Assembly (NCBI GenBank): GCA_963969495.1
Contig: OZ018338.1
Location: forward strand, 45,949,206 to 46,013,205
From: Ceratothoa steindachneri
Lineage: Eukaryota; Arthropoda; Malacostraca; Isopoda; Cymothoidae
Reading direction: 5' to 3'
Length of the DNA stretch: 64,000 bases
This document shows positions 35,150 through 44,934 of the stretch, in pieces. The first letter of the stretch is position 1; every line of letters starts with the position of its first letter. The notes beneath the pieces were generated by a model. The model did not search any database, was not told where the DNA came from, and worked only from the letters and a program-made list of their open reading frames with translations. A program made the translations under genes and the position numbers.

Positions 35150-37010
35150 CGCCGTGTGCAGGACATGCTCTGGTATCGTGATAATCAGTGTGTTACAACT
35201 TAACATTTGTTTTTTATTGGCTAATGCCTCTGTTAGCCACTGCCATATTAGCTTGCTTAAACTAAAAACAAACACTTTAACTCAGAATATTTCCAAACAA
35301 CACTACTCAGATGATGGGATTCAGGAAACTATTATTCAATACATTAAAGGAAGCCTAGAAACGCCCCACTATATCTAAGGAAGAACAAACCGTCCTGGCA
35401 ATAAGATCTATTCTTCGCCTTTTTAATACGCAAGGCCTTTAAAAGTTGACAGGAGTATAAAAGCGAAATAACGAAGATTAAGGAGAGTTTTTAGGATGGA
35501 TAAGGTTTTTTTTATGTATGGAAAACAATTCGAAAGCATCATCCAATTTTTGGTATATTGTGGAAATATGTGAGAAGGGAGCATTTTATAATAAAATATG
35601 AATTTCGTATCATATTTTTATGATTCTACAACAAAATAAAGCTGAATGGTGTGAGTTGTAAATTTTGGTTGTGTTCTACATATCTCAATGAACGCATCTA
35701 TTTACTCACGGTCATAATTTTTACAATCATAAGAAAGTAAAAAGATCATTCGTGTGACTAAGTTTGACGGAGACAAATTTTGTTTTTTTTAGTTATAGTG
35801 CTACAGATTATTTAATTATTGGTTTATTACATTTGCTTTTCTATTATGTTGAACCATTGCTTTTTTTATTCTTCTTTCCTATTAACTAATAAATATTAGT
35901 GAAATATTTTCATATTTTCCTTTCATTTAGCTTTTTTTATATTTTCTATTGCAAATTATGTATTGTTCCAAGAGCAAGGTTCCTCTTAGATCGCCAAATT
36001 ATTATTTACGCAGAAGTTTTCCTTGAGACGTAAGTAAACAGAGATTTCAGGAATTGAAGATATTCTATAAAAAACAAAAGGGACAAGATTTATTTGCCTT
36101 TGTTGTTAAAGTAATGAATTTTCTTTCCAGCCCCATTCCAAGTCTAAATTTAATTCCCTAGTATAGTTTTAATCTAGAATTTGGGACTTTATTAATCCCA
36201 ACAAGGCAACCCCTAGTTCTTCTGCTCCAGCTTAATAACAATTGATTTTAACAGGCTTTGCTAAGTGTCGCTTCAGTTTAACCTAGGGTAATATTATTTT
36301 GATAATATTAAAGAGCTTAATTATACATACTGCAGACTTATTATACCAATAAAGTGGCTGCCACCGTAAGAAAAAGCGGCATTAAAGAATCACGCTTTGT
36401 TTTTGTTCATTCTTCCCCTCTCTCTTTCTCTGTCTGTCTGTCTCTCTCTCTCTCTCTATCTCTCTCTCCCTTTCTCTCTTCCTTATTTTTGAAGAACTGA
36501 AATCTTCATTCAGCTATCTCTTTATTTACTATCTAATTAACTAACCTTAGTCTCAGCATTTCTGATCAATATCGATATCAAATAAATGAATGTACAGGAA
36601 TGAATTGCACAATATAACATGTAATCTCGGTTGCTTGGTTCAGATTAAAAGACGAGTTCACAAAGTATGTGTTAGTTTTATCAAGAAAGTCATTAAAATT
36701 CAGAATAAGAAAGTTTTTTAAACTTTATACAAGGTATTTCAGCAGCACCATAAGACATGATGGCATTGAATTAAAATACTTTATTATGATTTTTTTAAAA
36801 AACGAAACTAAAAGGCAAAGTATTCGTACACTCAAAAGTCTTAGGCTTCATATACCCAAATACTGAAAAAAACAACTGAAAATTAAAATAAAAACTAATG
36901 TTTAGGACACTCTGGGGAGTTCGTCTTTGGGAGCGTTACTTCCTTGAATCTTTGCTTTGCTTTGAGATATTCAAGAAATTTGGAAGTTCACAGGTTTGAG
37001 AATGTATTGA
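35150..37010. other. Unassigned sequence with a pyrimidine tract
   Basis: No supportable gene. Bases 36413-36483 are a CT/TC-rich simple tract with short (TCTG)n. The 65-74 codon frames at 35154 and 36669 have no signature. Confidence 0.35.
36413..36483. repeat. (CT)n simple repeat
   Basis: About 70 bases of nearly pure pyrimidine, including (TCTG)3-like and (CT)8-like runs. Confidence 0.9.
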
Positions 37011-37012
37011 AG

Positions 37013-38043
37013 TCATTCATCAACCTTTTTCAAAATCATGATATCAAATTCCCGTTCAGGTCTTGAATCACTCTTCCCTAGGTAAGTCATTCTTAAATCA
37101 TCACACTCAACCCAGGTATCATTAGACTTTAAAAAAGCTACATAGTGCCCTGAGTTTAATTGAGCACCAATATGCTCAATAGTTGCAACAACTTCATATG
37201 TTTGCCTGCCTTCAACGGTCTGTATTTTGTACATCAGAAAGTGATGTTAATTCTGCATCAATCTTTTTGGAAACCATTCTTCGTCCCAAATTCCTGAATT
37301 TAAACCTTTTAAACTAAATGATCAGGAAATTTGGGGAAACAAGTGAAGTTGTGAGTTTAGAGCATGATGTGGCTTGGCAGGAATTACAATTTCTATTAAT
37401 GACATTTTCAGTAGAAGTGTAATAATTTGCATAGCTTTTGTTGCATTGAACTTGGTATTTCCTTCTCTATCTCTTTTTCTGTTTTGAATTTGAATTAGAG
37501 TGATAGACATTGTAGTGCTAGTAGTGGGCCCCCCTTGACAGCCTGCACATGAGATTTGCTCCTCAATTTGATGCCACAAAAAGGATAATGAGGAATGATT
37601 TGGAGAAGACTAGACATGCATTGTGCTGCATCGTGGTGCCTTTCCAGTTCAGTGGGGGATGTTATTCTCATTACTCTTAGTACAAGGTGTTTTATAGGCA
37701 TCTTCCTTTTGAGATTTGACTCGGTATCTGTAACCAGATGACCCACATCCAATTTTGTATGTGTTCCAAATGCTCTAATGTTATTAAACAGAAGAGTTGA
37801 TTGGCGTGGATCATGAGGATACACATCCACCAAATTCATGGAATTTTCCATTAATTTAAATCAGTGAATGGTTACTAGTAAAACAGAATTAAACCAGCAG
37901 TAAGACCCTGATTTGTGAAACGTAGGAAACTGTACCCATGGTACTACAGGGAGCCTTTCTTCTTCTTGAGGTAATGGGATGTTTCTATTGGCTGAAATGT
38001 TTGGCCTGGAATTGTTGGAGTATGTGGGAACTGTTACAGCCAT
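37013..38043 (-). pseudogene. Compact ubiquitin-specific protease (USP)-like gene, broken
   Basis: USPs remove ubiquitin with a Cys/His/Asp triad. On the - strand the Cys box SGSYCWFNSVLL (Cys codon 37897-37899) is followed in the same frame, after a single TGA near 37860, by an ERHHDAAQCMSSLL segment (about 37640) corresponding to the QQDAxEF box. After a frameshift near 37580 comes EEQISCAGCQGG, a CxxC pair. A further break near 37325 leads to EHIGAQLNSGHYVAFLKSND and TWVECDD (about 37180-37100), the His box with the YVAF and W-x-x-x-D signature. The whole domain spans about 340 codons, the minimum size for a USP core, with no apparent introns. Candidate explanations are a processed pseudogene or a deubiquitinase carried by a mobile element. 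The paralogue is unknown. Confidence 0.7.
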
Positions 38044-38139
38044 TGTTGAGAATCAAATTAATTATCACTGTAATAAATCGAGTAGTCAAATAGTACATTT
38101 GAGCACAATGAGTACATTTACAGAAAAAGAAAGGAGGAG

Positions 38140-38412
38140 GAATTTGTGGGAAGGGGCGGTTGTGGTGATGGTGGACAGAACCAGTAGTTTTCGTGTTCCG
38201 CTGGGGCGGTGGTGCTGGTGGTGAATAGGGTTGGTGGTGGTGAGTGGGTAGGGGTCCAGATGGTGGGCAGGTGCGGTGGTGTTCCTGGTGGTCAAGGGTG
38301 GTGCAGTTGGTTGGGTAAAAGTCCTGTTTTTGCTATATGCGCCTCTTACTGGAGGTGGACATCTGCAGTGGTGGAAGGGGCGGTTGCGCTTGTGGTGGGT
38401 AAGGGTCCATTT
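38140..38412. repeat. GGTGGT-rich low-complexity tract
   Basis: Irregular repeats of GGTGGTG and GGTAAGGGTCCA-like units occupy the bases immediately before the remaining 5' LTR of the gypsy-type element. It creates open frames on both strands (rich in Gly/Val/Trp on + and Pro/Thr on -), which I do not treat as genes. Confidence 0.7.
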
Positions 38413-38415
38413 TTG

Positions 38416-38661
38416 GTTATCCAATCAGTATTCGGAACCTAATTCCGTCTTATTCGTGTATACATATATATATATATACTTATTGTGTGCCTTTTATATA
38501 GTGTATATTAAAATATATTTTTGTCGTTGTGTTTGGAATATTCCTTGGTCACGAAGCTGCAGCTAACTATTCAAATCGAACTCTTAGAACAATAACCTTT
38601 GTTCCCTTGCTTAGCCAACCTTAAAGCCTTTGTGCGTATATTCCGTACACTTGGCCATACT

Positions 38662-38664
<3 letters not shown>
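38416..38664 (+). repeat. 5' LTR remnant of the Gmr1-like element
   Basis: Shares GTTATCCAATC, TATTCGGAACCTAATTCCGT and the following 230 bases with 44478-44741, ending in CACTTGGCCATACT. The similarity starts abruptly at 38416, where the 3' copy still has LTR-like sequence upstream, so the outer part of the 5' LTR appears to be lost or replaced by the GGTGGT-rich tract. No terminal TG is present. Confidence 0.85.

Positions 38665-38727
<63 letters not shown>
38665..38727. repeat. (TA)n microsatellite
   Basis: About 31 TA units lie exactly at the inner edge of the 5' LTR, where the primer binding site would be expected. The tract generates the YIYIYI frames seen on both strands. Confidence 0.95.
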
Positions 38728-38730
<3 letters not shown>

Positions 38731-39133
38731 TTATATAATTTGACGTCAGGCTTTGGGAACTTGGAAGAATCCGCCCTACCTGATTTTGATGCACTAAGTT
38801 GAATTAATAGCAGCTGCATTATATATTAGGACAATTTTTTTTTGATTGACGGGTACTGACCAATTTTTAAGCTCATTCTTGTGTGGTGTTTCCACAGTTT
38901 TCCTAGTTCCTTGCAAGAGGATACTAGCTAAGGCGTAATAGTCACCGCCATTTTTGTGTCGTGAGTCAGATTTCTTCGTTAGTTATTTTATTATTTTTGG
39001 GGTGAGTTCGCTCGATTTTTACCAGGAATTTTTAATCATTTTGTCGTTATTGGAGTTTATATTTTTCTGGGTAAAGCTTCAATAGCTTTGGTAGCTTTTT
39101 CATTTGCAAAGGTCGAAAGTAGCATATCCGGGA

Positions 39134-40330
39134 TGTCTTCATTCGATCGTTTTCATAAGCAAGGACAGATCCTAGGCTTATCTGGGAAAAATTAATCGCT
39201 TACGTCCAAGAAGAGAAACATAACAAACCTGCGGAAAGAAAAGCACAGACAGAAGCAGAAGAGAGAGAAAGAAAAACACAGAAAGAAGAAAAAGAGATGC
39301 AAACGCAGGGAGAAGCAGAAAAGAGAGAAAGAATTAGGCAGCACGAGTGAGAGATAAGCCGTGATCAACTCTAGATAAACTCCGTAGGATCTCAAAATGG
39401 ACAAGCTCAAGTGCCCGCACTAAAACTCCTCGAATACAAGGATGGTGAAGATTTTTGCTCCTATTTAACGCACTTCTAGAAGATCTTCGAAGTCAACAAT
39501 TGGGACTTGGAATCAAATGGTGTCGCCCGGCTACTTCCAGTTCTGAACTCTCGTCTTCGGGACATATTCCTTTCGCTTCCTTCATAGGCCACCCTTGATT
39601 ATTCAACCCTAAAGGCAGAACTTCTTTCTTCTATTAACATGCATCCAGAATTTTATAGGGCTAGATTCCGCTGCGCACGAATACAGCCAGGCCAAACCAA
39701 AAAATAATTTGGATTCACGCTTCGGCGTAACTTCCAATACTGGTTGGATTCCGCCCAAGTATCTAAGGATTATTAGTCACTAATCGACTTCATTCTAAGG
39801 GATCAACTGATGTCCACCCTCCCTGGCGAACTAAGGGCCTTCATAGCGGACGGAAGAGCGTGCACTTTCAAGTAGTGAGTGAAAAAAGCCGATTTCACGC
39901 TTTCAGTCACGACATCTACCCCATGGAGGTCAAGAAAAACCTCTCCCCCTCCCCCAAACACAAGTTTGGATTTAACCGAAGCCAACCCAAGCGCAACCAT
40001 GGCTTTGTAAAAGGGCAAGCGCCGAGCAAGTACAGGCTTCACCCGGCGCGAGAATAAAAGGACGTGAAGCCTTCAGTGCTCTCTCCACGCCTAGCAACTA
40101 ACCTCGTAGACCAATTTTATGCTTTACTTGTGGCATCCCTGGGCACTTAAGTTACAATTGCCCCCCAAATTTTCAACTGAGAACCTCGTTGAGTCAATAG
40201 GTCCACCAAATCTCTGCTGCCCCCTCGCCTAAGCCGCTAGTCACATCATCAGCGCCCCCTGCTCCCTCTCCCCCAGATCAACAGGTAAATTTCCTTTTCA
40301 ACAATAGTTCCTCTGGTCTGCCCCAGTTTG
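39134..40330 (+). pseudogene. Gag polyprotein of the Gmr1-like element
   Basis: Reading across stops, the region has a Glu/Lys/Arg-rich coiled-coil-like N-terminal part (about 39200-39350), then capsid: LLEYKDGEDFCSYLTHF (about 39424), GVARLLPVLNSRLRDIF (about 39520-39570) and INMHPEFYRARF (about 39634). The segment FGFTLRRNFQYWLD through LMSTLPGELRAFIADGRA (39708-39860) resembles a SCAN domain. A CCHC zinc knuckle CFTCGIPGHLSYNC is encoded at 40120-40161. Gag builds the particle and binds RNA. Several in-frame stops occur (for example the TAG near 39771) and there are shifts after 39860. Confidence 0.75.
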
Positions 40331-40344
40331 AAAATGGCTAAGTA

Positions 40345-40735
40345 AATGGTTGCAGAGTGTCAACCTTGGTTATAGATACAGGTTGCACCTGTATTTTAGT
40401 TTCCGACAAACTACTATCCCCATAAGTCCCCAGCATAACAGGTTTGCGTTGGTGCAGGACTTCTTAGGTCGTGCTACCAGGTTCCCAGTGGTAAGGTGCC
40501 ATATTAAGTGCCAGTACTTCATCGGATATGCCGACGTAGTCGCGGCCTCGATAAAATTCTCCTCCGACTTATCGGACAGAGCTCGCAGCTCTCTCCAAAC
40601 CGAATTTCTCAGCTGGTCTTTACCAGAGCCCAGGCCGAGAAAGAAATATCGCTTTTGGTACCTCTATCGTCCCCAGACGTCGACCTCGCTACCAAAGTTC
40701 TATTCCCTGATGAGGAGAAGAATTGCCAGGGTAAC
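40345..40735 (+). pseudogene. Retropepsin and protease-integrase linker
   Basis: TLVIDTGCTCILVSDKL (40363-40413) carries the DTG active site (40375-40383) of an aspartic protease that processes Gag-Pol. Downstream ISQLVFTRAQAEKEISLLV and DVDLATKVLFPDEE (40595-40720), read in another frame, form the linker to integrase. No clean second protease motif was identified. The two overlapping + frames here (40350-40760 and 40508-40816) are different readings of the same decayed region. Confidence 0.65.
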
Positions 40736-40858
40736 AATCGAGGGACACTCCTATATTTGAACCCTCGTCTATTTCACCACCCGTTTTCCAGAGGCTATAC
40801 ACATCAAGAAGATTGATAGCATTTCTTTGCATAGGCTTTTATCTCAATCTTTTCCCAT
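40736..40858 (+). repeat. Out-of-order duplicate of the integrase core
   Basis: Corresponds to 41238-41395 with roughly 85-90 percent identity by eye and a gap of about 34 bases between two CGA strings. It includes the shared GAGGGACACTCCTATATTT and AGAAGATTGATA runs. It encodes GHSYI and the following residues of the integrase core but lacks the first catalytic Asp, and it sits between the protease linker and the true integrase N-terminus. Confidence 0.85.
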
Positions 40859-41029
40859 TACAACCCATGTGGGAAAAAGCAAGGAAGAAGGAGACTGAAA
40901 CATTGCGAGGCAAACGGAAGATCGAGTACATTGTAAAGGACGCGTTAGTATAGCGTTCTTCTTTTGAACCGGAGAGTCCCCCGACCAATGCGTTATGTGT
41001 GCCAAGAACGTATATCAAACCCGTTATAA

Positions 41030-42065
41030 AGATGGCTCACGATGGCTTAATGGCCGGACATTTCGGCCACATCTAAACGGCCCAGCGGGTATTCAAATAT
41101 TTCTTTTGGCTAGGCGCGGCTAAAGAAATTATCGACTTCTGCAAGTCCTGTTACCTTTATCAGAAGGTCACCTCCAAAGGGTGTGTAGTCCTAGCCCTCC
41201 TTTAAAAAACCCCAAGAGTGGCCGAGCCTTCACCCGAGTAACAATCGACCTAATAGGCACCATTCGTCCCCCGTCAAGCGAGGGACACTCCTATATTTTA
41301 ACCTTCGTCGATTGCGCCACCCTTTTTCCAGAGGCTATACCCATGAAGAAGATTGATAACATTTCTCGTGCAGAGGCTTTTATCTCAATCTTTCCCCAAG
41401 TAGGAATCCCGAAGGAGATCTTATCCGACAGGGGACGTCAATCCACCTCTGAATTGATGGAGTATGTCGGTAAACTCCTTCTCATCAAGCCTCTCTTCAC
41501 GACGCCCCGGCACCCTTCCGCTAACGGGATGTGCGAAAAATTTAACAGCACCCTCAAAATCGTACTTAAGAATGTGTGCCAAGACCAGCCCAAAGAGTGG
41601 CACCGCTACCTCCTGTAGCGTTATTTGCTTTCGTGAAGTCCCTCATAGGACTTTGGGGTTCGCTACATTTGAGCTGTTATATTGATGTAACGTCCGAGGA
41701 GCGATGAGCATTTTGAAAGAATTGTGGTCCAATCCTAGAATGGATGAGGAAATTAAATCCTCTCACGCGGAAGTTTTAGACCTACGTATGCGATTAGGAA
41801 AATGCGCGGACCACGCTTTCCGGAACGCCGATGTAAACTTGGAAAAATACCGCACCTATTTCGACAAAAAATCAAAGGCGCATTCGTTCAAACCAGGTGA
41901 CGAAGTATTGCTATTACTTCTCTTCGAAGCAAATAAGCTCCTCTTCCACTGGGAAGCAGCTTTTCCCGCTTTAGAGCCCGCGGCTTGGTGGATTACCTAA
42001 TTTAAACCCCTCCGTTAATAAGATTTACCATGTCTACCTCGTAAAAAAATACCACCGCCTAGCTC
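41030..42065 (+). pseudogene. Integrase of the Gmr1-like element, upstream of RT
   Basis: The zinc-binding HHCC part is MAHDGLMAGHFGH with FCKSCYLYQK (41030-41165; one stop inside). The catalytic core is open 41181-41618: VTIDLIG with Asp at residue 23, LSDRG with Asp at residue 83 and CEKFN with Glu at residue 119. The last two are separated by 35 residues, a perfect D,D35E. After a shift, the C-terminal region (41704-42000) has ILKELWSNPRMDEE and FKPGDEVLLLL, and KIYHVYLVKKY (about 42019-42050) is close to the usual integrase end. It inserted element cDNA in the genome. All three acidic residues remain, but the gene is split by stops and shifts. Confidence 0.88.
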
Positions 42066-42229
42066 GCCTAAATAAGAACCCGTCTTCGAAGCCGCCTATC
42101 TCGTTGAACCCTTGTGCCTGGTCCAAACGGTGTGCGTAGAAGCAGACGATGAGAGTATCCCCTGTCTCCCCCCCCCCCAGCCGAGCCTAACTACGACTTG
42201 GACGTAAACTCTAATCTCGCCCCTAATTA

Positions 42230-42900
42230 GAGGGCTCAATTGCTTGCCTTATTGGAAGACTTTCGGAATTCCTTGGTTGCTAAACCCAATTGACACATGA
42301 AATTGTCCTCAGTACTCAAGCTGCGATAAGAACCAAGCCTTATCTCATACCCGTACATTTACGGTCGACTTTCAATACAGAGAACGAGAACTTATTAAAC
42401 TTTGGAAACATAGAACCCTCGTCGTCAAATATTGCTCCCCCATTGTCATGGTTAGGAAGCCTGATAAGTGATTTAGGATGTGCGTCGATTTTCGTACATT
42501 AAACGCGTTTACAGAGTTAGACGAGGAACCGATATCCCTAATCGACTAAAGTCTTCATGCCTTCAAAGACGCGAAATTCATCTCTTTCAGAGCGATCAAA
42601 ACGCTTTACCGCTTTCGCTACTGAAAAATGGTTATTTCACTTTACTGAGTTTCCTTTTGTGTTGATAACTGCTTCCGGAAGTTATAACCGGATCATGCAC
42701 CAGTTGTTAGATAGCCTATCGAATGTAACTTTTTATTTCGATAACGTGTACGTCGCTACTCGTACCTGGGACCAACACATATAGTCTCTGTGAGCGCTAC
42801 TATCAAAGTTACGCGTACCCGAGTTCATGGCATGCCCAACAAAGTGTCACTTAGCCTATGACACTATTAACTACCTTGGTTTCTAGGTCGGTAGGAATCG
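42230..42900 (+). pseudogene. Reverse transcriptase of the Gmr1-like element
   Basis: The linker and start segment IRTKPYLIPVHLRSTF (about 42318-42370) is followed by MVRKPDK, a stop and MCVDFRTLNAFTELDEEPIS (42448-42537). After a frame change come TAFATEKWLFHFTEFPF (42606-42657) and YNRIMHQLLDSLSNV (42684-42728), then the catalytic box FYFDNV (42731-42748), which should read YFDD. The second catalytic Asp is Asn, so this RT could not polymerise. TRTWDQHI follows. The sequence is clearly of Ty3/gypsy type. Confidence 0.85.
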
Positions 42901-43129
42901 AATAATTCCATAACGACGACAAGGTAAACCCTATCTCAGAAATTGCCGCTCCCTCGAACGAAGAAACAGCTTGGTTCCTTTTTGGGATCCGTGTCGTTCT
43001 ATCGTCGTTTTGGGCCGAATTTCGCTGCCATAGACTCGCCCCATAACGACATGCTTAAGAAAATGACCCCCGATCCAGTCAATTGAACCCCTTTTGTGGA
43101 AAATCGCTTTCACAAGTTAGAGAACAAAC

Positions 43130-43545
43130 TAATCTGTGCCCCTATTTTGAGATTACCGAATCCTAATAAAACATTCGGCGTTCTTACCGATTCATCCCAG
43201 GGTGGTCTAGGTTGTTCTCTCGTCTAATATGACGACGATGGAGTAGGATATCCTGTAGGATATGCTTATAGGAAGCTGTTCCATGATGAAAAGGCTTATG
43301 CCACCATAGAGCTCGAAGCTTTAGCCATAGTGTGGTCTATTCGTAAGTTTAGGATGTATCTCATAGGTTAAGAATTTAATGTCGAAAACGATCAAAAACC
43401 CCTGGCGTACCTAAAAATTGGAAGAGCCAAAATAGCCGTTTAATGCGTTTTTTCCTACTACTTATGAAGTACTAATTTCGGATCATGTATGTTAAAGGTA
43501 CCGACAACTGCCTAGCAAAAAACTTGAGTGGGAATCCAATAGAAG
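43130..43545 (+). pseudogene. RNase H of the Gmr1-like element and Pol end
   Basis: FGVLTDSSQGGLGC (about 43171) has the first acidic residue. KAYATIELEALAIVWSIRKF (43291-43350) has the Glu of the second motif. NDQKPLAYLK (about 43387) replaces the usual TDHKPL. The frame then passes to YVKGTDNCLAKNLSGNP (43488-43538), the usual tail of Ty3/gypsy RNase H, where ADxLSR reads AKNLSG. No integrase follows, which confirms the order. Stops are at 43228 and 43369. Confidence 0.85.
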
Positions 43546-43663
43546 ACCCCTCTCCAACAACCAGAGTGTATAGCAAAATTCGTGTTTGACTCATTTTGTA
43601 AATACTAATTTTTTTTTTTGTTTTGTTGATGTTGTGTGTGCATATGTATAGATTAAGTTCTCT

Positions 43664-44741
43664 GTGGTTACACATGTGTAGGGCCCGTGTTGTGATATAT
43701 TTTTTTCTGTTTGCTAAACGTTAAAATTGTAGCTGTATTAGTTCCCTTCTTGATGAAATTCGTTGGAGACATTGTAGACATGTTTTGGATATGGACTTTC
43801 CGTCCGATCACTGAAGCATGACGCTGTGATTGAAGTCTATCTCCCCGACATCTTAATCTTTCCTACCCCCGAGTCGGGAGATTATTCGTCTATTTGTAGT
43901 TTTGCCTCGAGACAACTTTTATAGCTCTAGCCGCTGGTCGTTACTTTAGTTCCACTGTTCCCAGCCTCTTATACCTTTCCGTAATGACAGACTCTGTTGC
44001 CTCGGCCAATAATGAAGGTTTGAGAACGTCCTTCCCCCTATCCCTGTTTTGGAGAAATCTGGGTATATATGCGCTCTCTCAAGGATTACACGTAGATTCT
44101 GTTAGACGACGCTTCTCCAAACGGAGGTTCGCTTGAACGACGCTTTCGCCCGAGAAGTGTTTAGTGACGGTCGCAGGCCACAGAAGAGCTGGACATCACA
44201 CTCAGGGATAAAAGTCTCTTGAGGCAACGTCAACCTTTCTCAACCGCCTTCGGATCAAAGATTGTAGAAGCCGTCTTCCGAAGTTCTTTTGGTGACCTCT
44301 TGAGGACAAGAGGCCCAATAGCTTGCTCAATCCGAGTTTGGAGAAGTCCCCTCCCCCCTCTGCAGTTCGTCCACTCACCTCTTGAGGACAAGAGGCCCGC
44401 ATTTCACTAAATCAGAGTTTGGAGACACCCTATTCTCACCACCCCAAATCTCCCATTATAATCCTTTAATAGCCCCAGTTATCCAATCGTATTCGGAACC
44501 TAATTCCGTCTTATTCGTGTCTACAAAAATATATATATATATATATATATACTTATTGTGTACCTTTTATCTAGTATATATTAAAATCTATTTTTGGCGT
44601 TGTGTTTTGAATATTCCTTGGTCACGCAGCGGCAGGTAACTATTCAAATCGTACTCATAGAACAATAACCTTTGTTGCCTTGCTTAGCCAACCTTAGAGC
44701 CTGTGTGCTTTAATTCCCATACACTTGGCCATACTCCGACA
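43664..44741 (+). repeat. Probable 3' LTR of the Gmr1-like element
   Basis: The last 264 bases are certain, being repeated in the 5' LTR. A start at TGTGGTTACACATGTG (43664) is proposed because Pol ends just upstream and LTRs begin with TG. A TATA-like GGGTATATATGCGC at 44062-44075 is suitable as promoter. The LTR contains a directly repeated hairpin (44296-44315 and 44376-44395) and a (TA)n run (44525-44552). The outer boundary is an inference. Confidence 0.6.
44293..44455 (+). repeat. Two direct repeats, each with a CCTCTTG/CAAGAGG hairpin
   Basis: CCTCTTGAGGACAAGAGGCC occurs at 44297 and 44377, each followed by similar TCAGAGTTTGGAGA-like sequence, giving a unit of 80 bases. Within each, CCTCTTG pairs with CAAGAGG across AGGA. 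It lies in the probable transcribed part of the LTR. Confidence 0.8.
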
Positions 44742-44934
44742 TTATAACTCAAAAGACTTTCTATCCTAATTATCTAGTCATATAATAATACTGTAAGTTT
44801 ATTTGTAATTTTATTCACCCCAAAGGGTCCGAGAGATTAATTATAGATTGTTATGATGATTGAACCTTTGTGCTAATAACCTGAAAATTTCATTTCTCTG
44901 TTGAAAATATTGACGGTTTGAAAGTCGAAGAAAG

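Larger units (their letters stand above)
38416..44741 (+). mobile_element. Ty3/gypsy LTR retrotransposon of Gmr1-like architecture (dead)
   Basis: Two direct LTR-related segments (38416-38664 and 44478-44741) flank Gag, protease, integrase, RT and RNase H in that order, about 6.3 kb. RT and RNase H wording is Ty3/gypsy-like (CVDFRTLNAFT, YNRIMHQLLD), yet integrase precedes RT, which is the copia order. This arrangement is known for the Gmr1 group of Ty3/gypsy elements (established literature). A SCAN-like capsid segment in Gag supports the same placement. Dozens of stops, a mutated RT catalytic box, a truncated 5' LTR and an internal integrase duplication show it is inactive. Confidence 0.85.

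Noticed and set aside
38110..38442. Overlapping frames in the GGTGGT-rich tract (both strands)
   Set aside because: Low-complexity sequence gives Gly/Trp/Val or Thr/Pro-rich frames; no protein family.
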